Shown piece by piece: positions 1 to 11,108 of a stretch of 22,425 nucleotides of DNA (positions are counted from its first letter, which is position 1; each line of letters opens with the position of its first letter). The DNA is taken from NCBI GenBank assembly GCA_049999805.1, contig JBNGIO010005158.1:1-22425 (forward strand), given 5' to 3'. Origin of the DNA: Folioceros fuciformis (lineage: Eukaryota > Anthocerotophyta > Anthocerotopsida > Anthocerotales). The translations under genes and the position numbers were made by a program. Below the pieces are notes generated by a model. The model did not search any database and was not told the DNA's origin. It saw only the letters and a program-made list of their open reading frames with translations.

Positions 1-575
1 CTTGTGTGATTGCTGGGAAGGAAAAAAAAAGAGTTTGTGTATTGGCTAGCTAAGAAAATACGAAATGTGGGGATTTTGAGAGTGGATACCCTAACCAATA
101 TGATTTTTATGGTGTCTTCCCAGCATGGTGTGATCTCATGTTTGTTGTTACATGAGCGAGTTGTTGGGTAGGAAAGACTCCCTCCCAAATCCACGTATCG
201 TGGAAAGGCTTGTGGCGAGGCGTGACGAGGGTTGCAGGCAGCCCGAATTGTCCTCCATGGCTGGCGAGGGTGCTGAAAGCTGTGGCGCCTGCTTGATTGC
301 GTCCTACCGTGGTCCACGTTCCAATCAGTCCGGAGCCTCATATGGTGCGTTGCAGTCTTGCCTTGCTTCCAAACTTTGTGGTTTACCTGAATCGCGATTG
401 TACCGCGGGCGTGAGGCCTGGTATGACATGGGCGTCGCAAAACGCTGGAGAGCAGTGGAAGCAGGCATAGAGCGGGTTACCGTCGGCAATCGATGATTGC
501 ACAGTCCTGTTGTGAAGCAAGAGGCGACTCGGCAGACCAGCTATCATGGGAGTCAGTCGCGTCGCACTTGTCGGG
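1..575 (+). promoter_or_regulatory. Upstream/5' leader region of THO2
   Basis: There is no recognisable gene here. The stretch should hold the promoter and 5' UTR of THO2. A CCAAT box candidate lies at 95-99, within a moderately AT-rich first 150 bases; no convincing TATA box is visible. An open frame at 152-496 (114 codons) matches no family I know and is probably chance, although as an upstream ORF it could affect translation. In the THO2 frame a TGA at 513-515 closes the reading frame, so the protein must start at ATG 546 or 576. The transcription start cannot be placed from sequence. Confidence 0.4.
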
Positions 576-3500
576 ATGGAGTGCAAGTTCCTCACAGACG
601 AGTGCGTCAAGGAGTTGAAGGCATCCAACAGTCCCCGAAAGCTTCAGCTGACTGTGGCGCCTGCTCGATTCGTGTACGAGCTTTGCTGGACAGTGGTGAG
701 GAATGAATGGCTGTGCCCTTGTCCGCTCCGCTCCTCTCCGCTCCGCTTGCGTAGCTGCTTTCGTCCCGTAGTCTGGATGTTGGCAACGCCGAATGCTGCC
801 CAGGTTTTGCTCACTCATGGCTCGCAGGTCCGAGGGGAATTGCCTTCATCCAAATGCCGATTGGCTCTGGATGCAGTAGATCTTACGAATGTGAGCGTAA
901 GGGATGACACTGCATCGCTTCTTGCTGACACCATTGCCCACATGGGTCAGGAGGTCGGTAGTGTTTCTTGGCAATATTGATGATTTTGTTTCATGTGTAT
1001 GGCCATCTGGCTTTAGTGATGGAACTGATTTATTGGATTGGCAATGCAGCTTGTGCAGGCTGGAGATCTGAGAAGTCGATTGATTGAGCTGGTGAGGAAC
1101 GATCCGATGTCCGTCCAAGTGCCTCATGGGTTTTGCAAGGTTTTAGACGTTTGATTTGTGAGCCAAGGATTCTCCCCTAATCTAAGCTTGTAATCTATCT
1201 TGTTTCCAGGCTAAGTGGCTTGTGGACGCGTCTCTGCTTCCTGTTCGGTTACTCCAGGAGCGGTGCGAGGTGACTTGACTGCCTCACGACTTCGACAGTT
1301 CATTCTTTGGTGCTCACAACTTGTGGAGCGGTTGTTGATTGAGGGCTGCACGTGCTTCTCTGTGGACAGGCAGAATTTCTATACGAGGCTGAGATGATCA
1401 AAATCAAGGCACCTGATATGAAAGCAAAGGAGGTTGGATATTTCAAGTAACACGTTACTTCCACTTTGCATGCTTACGAAGGTCAAGCATTTTCACTTCT
1501 CTCGTGCCGTTCTTACAGGTTAGAGTGAACACTAGATTGCTGTACCAGCAAACCAAATTCAATCTTTTGCGTGAAGAGACTGAAGGCTATGCAAAGCTGG
1601 TAAATCCATCTCCACCGCTCTTTCGAGGAGTTGGAGTTGAATGGAAGGCAGTTAAACTTCAGTTTATTGTGTAAATCACAGGTAACTCTGCTCACTCAAG
1701 GAGGTCCTGATGGGTTAACTTCGAAGACAGCTCCCACTGTGATCAGCACTATCAAGGTAAGTGCTGTTGCTCAATTCTCATTTGGCCTCACGTTTTGTTG
1801 TTCTGTATATAAACTCTATTGGTACTCATGCCTGATTTCGTGGGTGTCCAGTCCTTGATTGGCCATTTTGACCTGGATCCGAACCGTGTCTTCGATATTG
1901 TGAGTTGGTGAACTCGAACTTGGAGGCTGCACATGCAGTTATTTTGGCAGTATTGTTTGTGTATTGCTGTATCTCAAGAGTGTACCTTTTGGTCAGGTGT
2001 TCTAAGACACGCCCTCACAACCTTTCAGGTGTTGGAGTGTTTTGAGTTGCAGCCAGACAATGATGCCTTTCTTGAGCTCATTCCCCTTTTTCCGAAGGTG
2101 ATTCTGTGGTTCTTTCTTCAGCAGTTGCAAACTCCTCATTTCTTCAACTACTTGTAAGCAAGTAATTTGTTGGTAACTCCTCTGCGAGAGGAGTGGGCCA
2201 ATGATGCTACTAACCTACTCTTCTGATGAATTTACAGTCTCACATATCTCACATCCTTGGGTTCAAGTTCCAGTTCTATAATCGTCCAGAAGTTGAGGGC
2301 CCTGTGCCGGATGGATTGTTCAGGCTGGCAGCAACCCTTGTCAAGGAGAAGTTCATAGATCTGGATAGCATGTAGGTCTTAAAATGGCTCTACATGGGAA
2401 CAGGGAGAGCTGTATGGTCTTTGTATTGAGTTCGGTGCTGAGATGTCTTGTTACTTGCTCATTAGATATGCCCATTTGCTACCCCCTGATGAAGAGGCTT
2501 TTGAGCAGTATGAGGAGACATCGAAAAAGCGCATGGAGGAGGTAAGCCATCTCATTTGGCCAGGATTTTTCAGAATGCTTGTGTGTTGTAGTCAGCTTGC
2601 TTTACCATTTCCATGCTGTGTGCAGGCCAATAAGATAGGGAAAATAAATCTTGCAGCGATTGGGCGGGACTTGATGGAGGAAGAGAAAGCAGGTGATGTC
2701 ACAATTGACTTGTACGCTGCATTAGACATGGAGCAGGAGGCAGTTGCAGAGCGAGCCCAAGAACTATTGCTCAACCAAAAGTTGGGGCTTCTCAAAGGAT
2801 TTCTTTGTGTTGACGATTGGTACGTAGCTGAAGTTTTTTCCTTTTCCTTTTTCTTTTGAGGGTATTATCTCAGCTGCTCAATGACGGAATTTGGTTGGTT
2901 CCACTTAGGAGTTTCACAATGTTTGAGCTAGCAAAATGAAATGAATCCAGTGAACAGTAGCATAGCTTGGTGTTCTGCATGCGAGTGTGTTGATTTGTTT
3001 GCTTTTGGCAGGGCTGATGCTTATGTTTTGTTTGAGAGGTTGGCTCGGCTCAACCCTGTGGCTCACCCTACAATTTCTGCGGGGATTCTGAGGTAGTCTT
3101 GTTAAAGCTTGACAGTTTCAAGCATATTGGGTTTTTTGGTTTGTCAAAAATTGCTGACTTTATTGACAAATGCTGAATGTCTATCTCTACGGAGAACTGA
3201 CAGGATACCCTCATGGAATTGACCAGGGCCATTGAGAAGGCGATAGCACCTTATTGTCCTACACCAGTCAAGGGTTCTTTTACAGGGAAGTCTACTGGCT
3301 ACGCAAATTCAAATGGAAATGTTGATGTGAGGAGGAGGGGTCCATTGAATATCGGCAAGGAGGTCTTCCAGATGCTATCCTGCATTGGTGCTTACCTTCA
3401 TCGAGATCCAATTTTGCTGCAAAAAGTAAGTCGTAGTAGGTACTGTACTGCAGGATTACGCTGGTCCAATCAATAACTGTGGTTGTCATTGCTTTGACCA

Positions 3501-6500
3501 GGTTTGTCGTGTGCTAAGAGCATACTACTCTGCAGCTCTGGCTGCTGTACAACTTTACATTCCAAGTGCAAATGTGAATGAAAGTGGAGACATGGAGCGG
3601 AAGCGACTAGCATTGAAGGAGGCTAGAATCAGGGTTGAAGATGCACTAGGTTCTTGTCTTCTTCCGTCTTTGCAGCTTGTGCCAGCAAACCCAGCTGTTG
3701 GACTGGAAATTTGGGAAGTCATGAGTCTTCTACCGTACGAGGTCAGATAAATGTTACAAGAGGCATAAACCTTTGTTCTGAACATCATGTGAAAGTTTGG
3801 ACTTGATTTCCATGTAGTCCTCACTCTTTGATCATAGGTCCGTTATCGACTTTATGGTGAGTGGGAGAAAGAGGACGAGCAAGCACCTATGCTACTGGCA
3901 GCAAGACAGACTGCTCGGGTGTGTTTCTACATGAGCAAATTCTTTGCATGATTTGAGTCATTAGTTGTGAGTTCAAGTATTGCTCCACTAGTTCTTGTCG
4001 GGATGTGCACGTCTGGTTGGGCTGGGGATAATGCTGACACGTTGTTATGTGATGGCATGGACTTATATAAGCTTGATACAAGGCGAATTCTTAAAAGGCT
4101 TGCCAAAGAAAATCTGAAGCAGCTGGGACGTATGGTTGCAAAAATTGCTCACGCAAATCCGATGACTGTTCTTAGGACAATTGTCCACCAGGTGGGAACT
4201 TTGTACAGAGGTCCTGGGTGTAGGAATTAGGACTCATGTCACGACTAGCTAAATTTCTCGAAATGTCTCTGTCTGATGCAGATAGAAGCCTATAAAGACA
4301 TGATAGCTCCGGTGGTTGATGCGTTCAAATTCTTAACTCAGGTTTGCTGCTTCGCAGTTGTCCAAGTTGTTCATGGTTGCTGAAGCAGGCCCCATGTTAG
4401 GTCAACCCATGGTTGTAGCAGGCAGCTGATCTTTCTTGTTGGTCTGTTACAGCTGGAGTATGATATCTTGGAATATGTTGTTATTGAACGTTTGGTACAA
4501 GCTGGCCGTGAAAAAATCAAGGAGGATGGTCTGAATGTTTCTGACTGGCTTCAGTCTCTTGCCTCGTTTTGGGGTCATCTGTGAGTTTCTGGGCTCTGTA
4601 ACCCTTGTGCTCAATGATTATAAAGATGGAAATGTTGTGATGGATGTCTTCTTATCAAAGCTGTGTGGTATGTTTATGAACAGGTGCAAAAAGTACCCGT
4701 CAATGGAGTTGAGAGGTCTATTTCAGTATCTTGTGAATCAGTTGAAGAAGGGAGAAGGGTTGGAACTTGTTCTGTTGCAGGTACTCCTTGATGTCATGGT
4801 CTGGTCCTTGTTGGGTGATGACTTGGCAGTAACCTCAAGTTGAGAGTTTGACGTTTGTGAAAGGTCATGAGTGATCCCTTGTGCTGTTCGAGGATACAGG
4901 AGCTGATTCAGCAAATGGCGAGTGTGGAGTTTACCGAGAATATGACTGAGGACCAACTTGAGGCAATAGCTGGCGGCGAGGCTTTGCGGTATCAAGCTAC
5001 TGCATTTGGTGTCACTCGAAACAATAAAGTGATCAATCATTCATAACCAATGCATGTTTTAAGTTTTGAGCCTTGACAACGTGAAATTTTGATTGTGCTA
5101 GTTTGTGCTACTGATTCCATTTGAGATTTGTGTGTTTCTGTTCTGTTATTGTCCTGAACATGAATTTCTTGCTTATTGCTGCAGGCACTGTTGAAGTCAA
5201 CCAATAGGTTAAGGGATTCTTTGCTGTCGAAAGAAGAACCAAAACTGGCAGTACCGCTGCTATTGCTAATCGCACAGCACAGAACAATGTAAGTTGATTG
5301 CCTGGACAACCTAGCTTTGCTGATCTGATTGGCGTCGGTGCCAGGTGGTGTCTAATTTAAAGCAATCTTCCAGAGTGGTTGTGAATGCGGATGTGCCTCA
5401 TATAAAGATGGTCAGTGAGCAATACGACCGGTGCCATGGTATTCTTCTCCAATATGTTGAGTTTTTGACTAGTGCAGTCACTCCAGTGACATCATATGCG
5501 CAGCTCATCCCCACTTTGGATGATCTGGTGCACAAGTATCATATTGAACCAGAGGTATGTGTTGAAAGAGGCAGTTTGCTGTTCCCTTTCATCAAGGTGA
5601 TTGATGGTGTGATACAATTGCTTCGTGTGGAATTGCAGGTTGCTTTCCTCGTTTATCGACCCATTATGCGCCTATTCAAACCAAGCAAAAATTCTAGCTT
5701 GGCATGGCCTTGCGATACATCTAAGTTGTCTCTGGATCTTGAGAAGGAACAATCTGGGGATGCGTTGGCCAGCAAGGATCTGGTTCTTGATCTTGGACCA
5801 CATAAGAAGACCATCACGTAACCACCTTTGCACAAGCTATTTGTGCGTTTGTGGCTGTCCCGTAAATTTTGTTTTACTGGGAGTCAATGCATTGATTGTC
5901 CCAAACACAATTTTAGAGGTCTACAAAACAACAACCTTGATGTCGGTGCCTACTTGCAACAAGACACAGTTCTTCTGACAAGCTACTGATGCGCGTATGT
6001 GGTTTGGTTGCTCTACAGTTGGTCAGAACTTATGGGAACAGTTAATTCCATGTTACCTGCCAAAGCATGGAACAGCCTTTCACCAGAGCTGTATGCAACA
6101 TTTTGGGGGCTTACTCTGCATGACTTATATGTTCCTCAAAAGCGGTATGAAGCCGAAATTGCAAAGCAGCGTGCGGCTTTAAAAGTTCTGGAAGAGAATG
6201 CCGACAACTCAAATTCTGCTGTTGTGAGAAGGAAGAAGGAGAAAGAGAAAATACAGGAGATTCTGGATAGGCTGAAAGCAGAGTCTGTGAAGCAAGAGCA
6301 GAACATGGCATCTGTACATGCGAGAATGCTTTTAGAGAAAGATTCTTGGCTGACGTCTTGTCCTGATTCATTGAAAATCAACATGGAGTTCTTGCAACGC
6401 TGCATCTTTCCTCGATGTGTGTTTAGCATGATGGATGCAGTATATTGTGCCAGATTTGTGTACAAGCTCCATTCGATGGAAACCCCTTTTTTCAACACAG

Positions 6501-9500
6501 TAAAACACATTGACGTTCTCATATGTAAGACTCTCCAACCAATGATTTCTTCCTGCACTGAATTCGAAGCGGGCAGGCTGGGGAGGTTCTTGTATGAGAC
6601 TCTGAAAATGGCGTACTACTGGAAGGTAAGACTTTCTGAAGGGCCTTCTACCAGCATTGCTGAACCGTTTGTCAGCTGCTATCTTACCTGTAGCTTTTTC
6701 GCGACTGACATCTGTTTGATTTGGCGTATTGCAGAGCTCTGAAGCGATATATGACCAAGAGTGCGGAAACAAACCTGGTTTTGCAGTACTTTACCGAGAC
6801 CCAAACAGTGCAAGGGTGACTTATGCGCAATACATCAAGGTGAGTGTTATTCAATCTATGTGGTCCAGCTCAGTTTGCAATACTGCGCCCTCCAATGGTG
6901 GCGTGACAGCAGTATGTGGCTTCTTGTGGACCTTGCTGGTCATGTAAGGCTGTGATTTTCTAATGCCTCAGGTACACTGGAAGTGGAGCTCACGCCTCAC
7001 GAGGCTCATTATCCAGTGTCTGGAGTCAATGGAGTACATGGAAATTCGGAATGCTCTAACCGTGCTAACCAAAATATCCAGTGTGTTCCCGGTTATGAAG
7101 AAGAGTGGTCTCAACATTGAGAGAAGGGTTGGTATCTCTCGTAGTAACTTCCTTTCAGCTGGAACGTACCCTTGTTCCTGACTGTGAACCCTGTTGACTA
7201 CACGTGAGCAGGTCAGTAAAATTAAGGGAGATGAAAGAGAGGATCTGAAGGTTCTTGCCATAGGGGTCACAGCAGCTCTTGCAACCCGCAAGGTTGGAAC
7301 TCCACTGGAAAGCCTCACACCTCTCTCTTTTGAAGTGCCCTTTTGTGGTTACTGATGGATGCTTGTTCCAGAACGCATGGGTCACAGAGGAAGATTTTGG
7401 GATGGGTTACATCGATAGCAAGACAAATGCGTCTCCTGCCAAAGCTCTAGTGGCAAACACTGCACCTCCTAGCTCGTCAACACCTCCTGGGCCGTCGTCA
7501 ATAGCAGGAACAAATGCTAATTCTGGAGTTGAGATGTTGAACACAATATCTATGCCCTCTACAGAACTGGCGGTAGAGGATGCTCCTACAGAACCTTCTT
7601 CTGGTAGGTCAGACATACCAGCGGCTTCGTTGAAGTCAGACCTCACCCGCTCGACTTCAGCACCCTCTAGGCCGTCATCAGTGATTGGTGAAACAAAGGT
7701 CTCATCAGGCTTGGCATCTCCCGCAGCTCCGTCAGCTTCCAAAGCTCCTTCGGCAAGCTCTTTCAGGGCTGGTACTGAGGGAGTTGTGAGGACAGGTCCT
7801 CCGCCGGCCCATGGTGGGAAAGGGGAGGAGCCCATCAGACAGGCCATCAAAGGGACGCCAGAAACGGAGGTACTTGTTCAATTTATAAAGCGGATTTCAG
7901 TCACGTGTAAAATCGGGACTAGAAAGGCGGTAACCTCTTGCACGGAGTGCATGTGGTAAGACACCGTCTTTTGGTCATATGTTGTCCTGATCTCGTTTGC
8001 ATATGGCAGGTCCGTTCTCAGGTTCGACGGTCATCTCAGGTTACTAATGCCTCCCCACATGGGGCAGGCGGGAGAGCAATCAAGTCTGAGCTTTCAAAAC
8101 AGGAGGCTGCACCTTCCACTTCTGAAGGGGCTTCCTTCGTCCTTGCACAAGTGCCAGGCGATAGAGACCCTGCAGTGCGTTCCCTGGACCAAGGACGAAG
8201 AGGGGGTGGAGCCTCATCGACCAGCAATGGCGCTTCGAATGTGGCTGTTGCAACTGTCAAAGCTCCAAGCGTGTTACCCAGAAGTGGGTCTGACAGAGGA
8301 GCTCAAGATTCGTTTGGGAGATCCAGTCGGGTGCCAGGTGAACATATTTCCAGGTCTGAATCCGTGGTGAAAGGAGATGTTGGAGGTAGTAGACTGTCAG
8401 ATGGCAAAGGGGTTGCCGATCGGGAAAGGTTTGATGGTCACGACCTAGGTCGTAGTCACACTCCGTCAAAATCACCAGCACGAAGGGAGGAAAATTCTAG
8501 AGTTACAGATGAATTAGGCAAGGACAGGGCAGGGAAGCGTGCAGTGGTATTAGAGGAAACTGAGCGGTTGAACAAGCGGAGGAAAGGTGATGTAGGTGAT
8601 GGTGAGATGCGATTGGGAGACAGGGAACGAGGGTCAGAGAGAATGGTTGATGCACAAAGATCAGTGGAGCGTGATAGGTTAAGCTATGAGGAAAGGTCAT
8701 TTGATCGGTTGAGGGATGACAGGCCAAGGGACAGGTCCTTAGAGCGAGCTAGGGATAGGGTAGTGGAAAGAGTTGAGAGGGATTATAGAGGATTAGATCG
8801 TCCGGTTGATAAATTAGATAGGGATAGAGGTGATGAGCATGTTGAGCGGTTAAGGGACAGGTCCACAGAAAGGTTTGGTGGAGAGAGGGGGCTTGAGAGG
8901 TCTACAGAGCGGGGTTTTGATCGAGGTGTTGACAGGCTCAGAGATGAGAGGGTAAAAGATGAGAGGACGCGGATAAGATTATCCAGTGACCAACCCTTGA
9001 TTAACGACCGCTACACTCCGTCTTACTCTGTGGCCAGTATTGCTCCTCCACACCCATCGCCCGTCCTTTCCCACATTGCGCCCCTGTCAATTTCTGGGAA
9101 TCGTGCTGACGATGACATGGAGCGCAGGATGAGAAGTTTGCAGAGAATGTCACCGCCGAGGGAAGATAAAAGGAGAGCAGATGAAAGTTTACGTCTGCAG
9201 AGAATCTCTCCGTCCAGAGACGACAAGAGGAGAGCAGATGAGAGTTTGATGACGGTCATGGATGAATCCAAGAGGCGAAGGGAAGAGGAATTAAGGGAGC
9301 GAAAACGAGACGACAGGGAATTGGTGGTGAAGGTATGCAAATAGGTAGCTTTCTGTGAGTTGAGTTGTGGTTGGACACGTGCAAGTGTGACAGGTTTGCT
9401 TTGGTCTGTGATGTGAAAATTGTGCAGTCCGAAAAAGAAAGGGAGCGAGAGAAAGAAAAGGCACTCCTTCTGAAAGAGGAGGCAGATGGAGCGTCAAAAC

Positions 9501-9896
9501 GTAGAAGACTGAAGCGAGGGGACACTGCGTCAACAGATGTTCCTCCCAGCTTCGGGCCACCACCAGGACCAGTCTCAGCGGCAGTTCCACCAGTGTATGA
9601 CGGGAGAGACCGAGATCGGAAAGGTGGGGGTATGCCACGAAATATTTATATGGAGGAGGCAGCGTACGAGAAAGGGCTGAGTGGGCGGGGCCATAGTAAG
9701 GAGGGCGGGGCGAAGCTGGGCAGACGAGAACATGAGTATCCTTATCCTTGGTGCTTGCCATTTGGTTTGACCGGTGCTTGCTTGCGTGTGACGATGAATT
9801 TCCCTTCACAAGAAGTACAGGATGTTTGACAGGGATTGGGAGGAAGATAAGAGACAACAAAGAGGGGACATGAAGCGGCGGCACCACCGGAAATAG
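576..9896 (+). CDS. THO2: THO complex subunit 2 (THO2/THOC2), 32 exons, complete
   Basis: Large scaffold subunit of the nuclear THO/TREX complex, which couples transcription to mRNP assembly and export and, in plants, supports small-RNA production. Exons: 576-695, 828-953, 1050-1091, 1210-1269, 1370-1432, 1519-1599, 1682-1756, 1852-1899, 2029-2097, 2238-2371, 2466-2541, 2626-2819, 3012-3092, 3227-3425, 3502-3741, 3838-3918, 4072-4191, 4282-4341, 4453-4580, 4684-4780, 4900-5028, 5185-5288, 5374-5554, 5639-5817, 6019-6625, 6735-6839, 6972-7127, 7212-7292, 7372-7869, 8010-9332, 9428-9735, 9821-9896. They give 1946 aa (Arabidopsis THO2 is about 1.8 kaa). All introns are GT-AG and frame is kept throughout. 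Family blocks seen in order: LLYQQTKFNLLREE (exon 6), IGHFDLDPNRVFDI (exon 8), NKIGKINLAA (exon 12), PSLQLVPANPAVG (exon 15), ILKRLAKENLKQLGRMVAK (exon 17), KKYPSMELRGLFQYLVNQLK (exon 20), KAWNSLSPELYATFWGLTL and FLQRCIFPRC (exon 25), HWKWSSRLTRLIIQCLES (exon 27). A coiled coil is likely at about residues 938-1005. Residues 1379-1946 are a low-complexity Arg/Asp/Glu/Ser-rich tail with basic NLS-like patches near 1566 and 1842-1849. The start at 576 is chosen because the conserved N-terminus (ECKFLTDECVKE) begins there; ATG 546 would add 10 residues. The least certain splice is the last one (9735/9821). Identity is very sure; each junction is somewhat less sure. Confidence 0.95.
9138..9251 (+). 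repeat. 57-bp tandem duplication inside THO2 exon 30
   Basis: Two adjacent in-frame 57-bp units, 9138-9194 and 9195-9251, encode LQRMSPPREDKRRADESLR and LQRISPSRDDKRRADESLM. These are 19 residues each with 15 identical, at about residues 1755-1792. The DNA copies differ mostly by synonymous or conservative changes, so this is a local tandem duplication that has diverged under coding constraint. Each unit has an SP-R/S core typical of phosphorylatable RS-like tails. From memory, the flowering-plant protein has one such unit at this place. Confidence 0.85.
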
Positions 9897-10973
9897 CGGC
9901 GTTGGAAAATGGACGAATGACAACTCTAGACACCATCCGTAGTTGTGTGAAAGGGGTTGCATGGCGTTTGTTTCCGCAACGTGCGTGTGTTTGTTGCTGG
10001 CACCGACGTTGAAGGAGACGAAGACCCAATCCACGCCGCCCGCTGACAGCTCCCACCAGGGGTCCTCGGACACAGGTTGAGGAGTAAGACAGAGAAGAAG
10101 AAGGGCCTGTGTATTATAGGGTATGGGTCCGAGCTTGGAGTCCTACCGTAGGACCCCAATCTCTCCCTGAGAGGATTGTCGGCGTCTCTCGGCAGGGCCC
10201 CTGGCCTCGGGCTTCGGACGTTGAACTGCTTGCCTTTGACAGTAGTGGATTTGTCGTCCGCGAAGTTGTGGACCTCTGTTCCCGCCAGCTGGGTGGAACT
10301 CGCGGAGTGCGTGATGACTTTCCTGATGTATGACACCGCCCGCCCACCCACCCACCGACCGACTGCGCCCTACCGACGCACAGTGATGTTGACAGCGAGT
10401 CGTGACGGACACGGTGCTTTCCCATACAACTACACGTTTAGGCACAATTGCACATAAGTACATGACCTCTTGTCGAAGCTGGATTGCGGTTGGGACAGGC
10501 GGTTTCGATGGACTTGACGTGTGGAAGAGTTTTGAGGACGACGTATATACTTTTTCCCCCTTGAGAGAAAGCCAGTACTCATGGTCCGACCATGGGTAAT
10601 GCTGAGAGCGAGTAAGTACGTCTTTGTTTTGTCTTGCATTGTAAAGGTGTAAGATCCCTATCTATGTATCATTTAAGTTGTTAACAAGAATATTTAATAT
10701 TATAAATTATTTGTGATTTTAAAATTTAATCTTGACTTGCTGACCTGAGTATTGGAAGCTGATCTTGAGTCGCATCTAGTAGCTACATATATTGCTATGC
10801 CTATGGCACGTTCCGAGTATATGGTGAAGGTGTGGAATGGGTTTGGTGGCTAAGGGGCGTGGCGCTACGCGGCGGGACGCGCGCTCGCAGGCTGAGTTCC
10901 AATTTGGATTGAGGGTCGACGCAGGTCACTGAATTAGCATCCCTCCCCCGGGCCCGTGTGGCTGCAGCGCAGA
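9897..10973. other. Intergenic region: THO2 3' end and distal ABCG promoter
   Basis: No coding feature is supported. The first few hundred bases should be THO2 3' UTR; no clear AATAAA hexamer is seen. About 10334-10375 is a C-rich stretch with CCCA/CCGA microsatellite-like repeats. About 10680-10735 is strongly AT-rich (runs of A/T around tatttaatattataaat) and could be a nucleosome-poor boundary or a 3'-end element. About 10850-10900 is GC-rich. Open frames on either strand here have no recognisable protein content. Confidence 0.5.
10140..10154. repeat. 15-bp near-perfect palindrome in intergenic DNA
   Basis: Arms of 7 bases (GTCCTAC / GTAGGAC) flank a single central base. It lies about 245 bp after the THO2 stop codon, so if transcribed it would be in the 3' UTR. 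Function is unknown; it may be chance, a dimeric factor site, or a remnant of a small element end. Confidence 0.5.
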
Positions 10974-11027
10974 ATGCTCGTGGCGGAACGGATCCACGAC
11001 ATGTTTGCGGGGGGAGTAAGTGGTTGA
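10974..11027 (+). promoter_or_regulatory. Possible uORF upstream of the ABCG transporter
   Basis: An ATG at 10974 opens a 17-codon reading frame ending in TGA at 11025-11027, 82 bp before the transporter ATG. If the transcript starts upstream of 10974, this uORF would be met first by scanning ribosomes and could dampen translation. Inside it, at 11016, is a strong GTAAGT donor-like site (see the possible leader intron). The transcription start is unknown, so its existence in mRNA is inferred. Confidence 0.3.
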
Positions 11028-11101
11028 GAGGTCAGGCAACCAGGACTTGAATCGCGATTCGGGATTCGCGAATCTAAATCCTGAATCCGAGTCTTCCGTA
11101 G
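11016..11101 (+). other. Possible 86-nt intron in the ABCG 5' leader
   Basis: A consensus donor (GTAAGT) at 11016 and a CCGTAG acceptor ending at 11101 bracket 86 nt. This is close to the size of many introns in the two genes here, and it ends 7 nt before the transporter ATG. It would remove both 12-bp palindromes and the uORF stop codon, leaving the upstream ATG reading out of frame far into the transporter coding sequence. No transcript evidence is available, so this is a splice-site pattern only. Confidence 0.25.
11049..11074. repeat. Two adjacent 12-bp perfect palindromes (GAATCGCGATTC, GATTCGCGAATC)
   Basis: Perfect palindromes at 11049-11060 and 11063-11074 share a TCGCGA or TTCGCGAA-type core and are arranged back to back 35-60 bp upstream of the transporter ATG. 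A further GATTC-like half-site (TGAATCCGAG) follows at about 11082. Such paired symmetric sites are typical of dimeric transcription factor operators. CGCG cores are also bound by CAMTA factors in plants, but the flanks here do not clearly match. They may instead form cruciform or RNA hairpin structures in the leader. Confidence 0.6.
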
Positions 11102-11108
11102 GCGTGGC

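Noticed and set aside
152-496. 114-codon open frame upstream of THO2
   Set aside because: No recognisable domain; it sits in the expected leader or promoter and ends before the gene. Kept only as part of the leader description.
280-672. Shared 14-nt string (ctgtggcgcctgct) in the leader (about 280) and in THO2 exon 1 (about 652)
   Set aside because: Flanking similarity fades after about 20 nt, and it could be chance or an old short duplication; not enough to call a repeat.
7407-7850. 147-codon minus-strand ORF
   Set aside because: Complement of THO2 exon 29, whose Ser/Pro/Ala-rich coding strand is low in complementary stops; no protein features of its own.
9291-10073. 260-codon minus-strand ORF across the THO2 3' end
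   Set aside because: Antisense to coding exons 30-32 and intron DNA; composition is that of reversed Arg/Lys-rich coding sequence, with no domain recognised.
11016-11101. Leader intron as a certain feature
   Set aside because: Splice-site pattern only; reported at low confidence rather than built into the transporter model.
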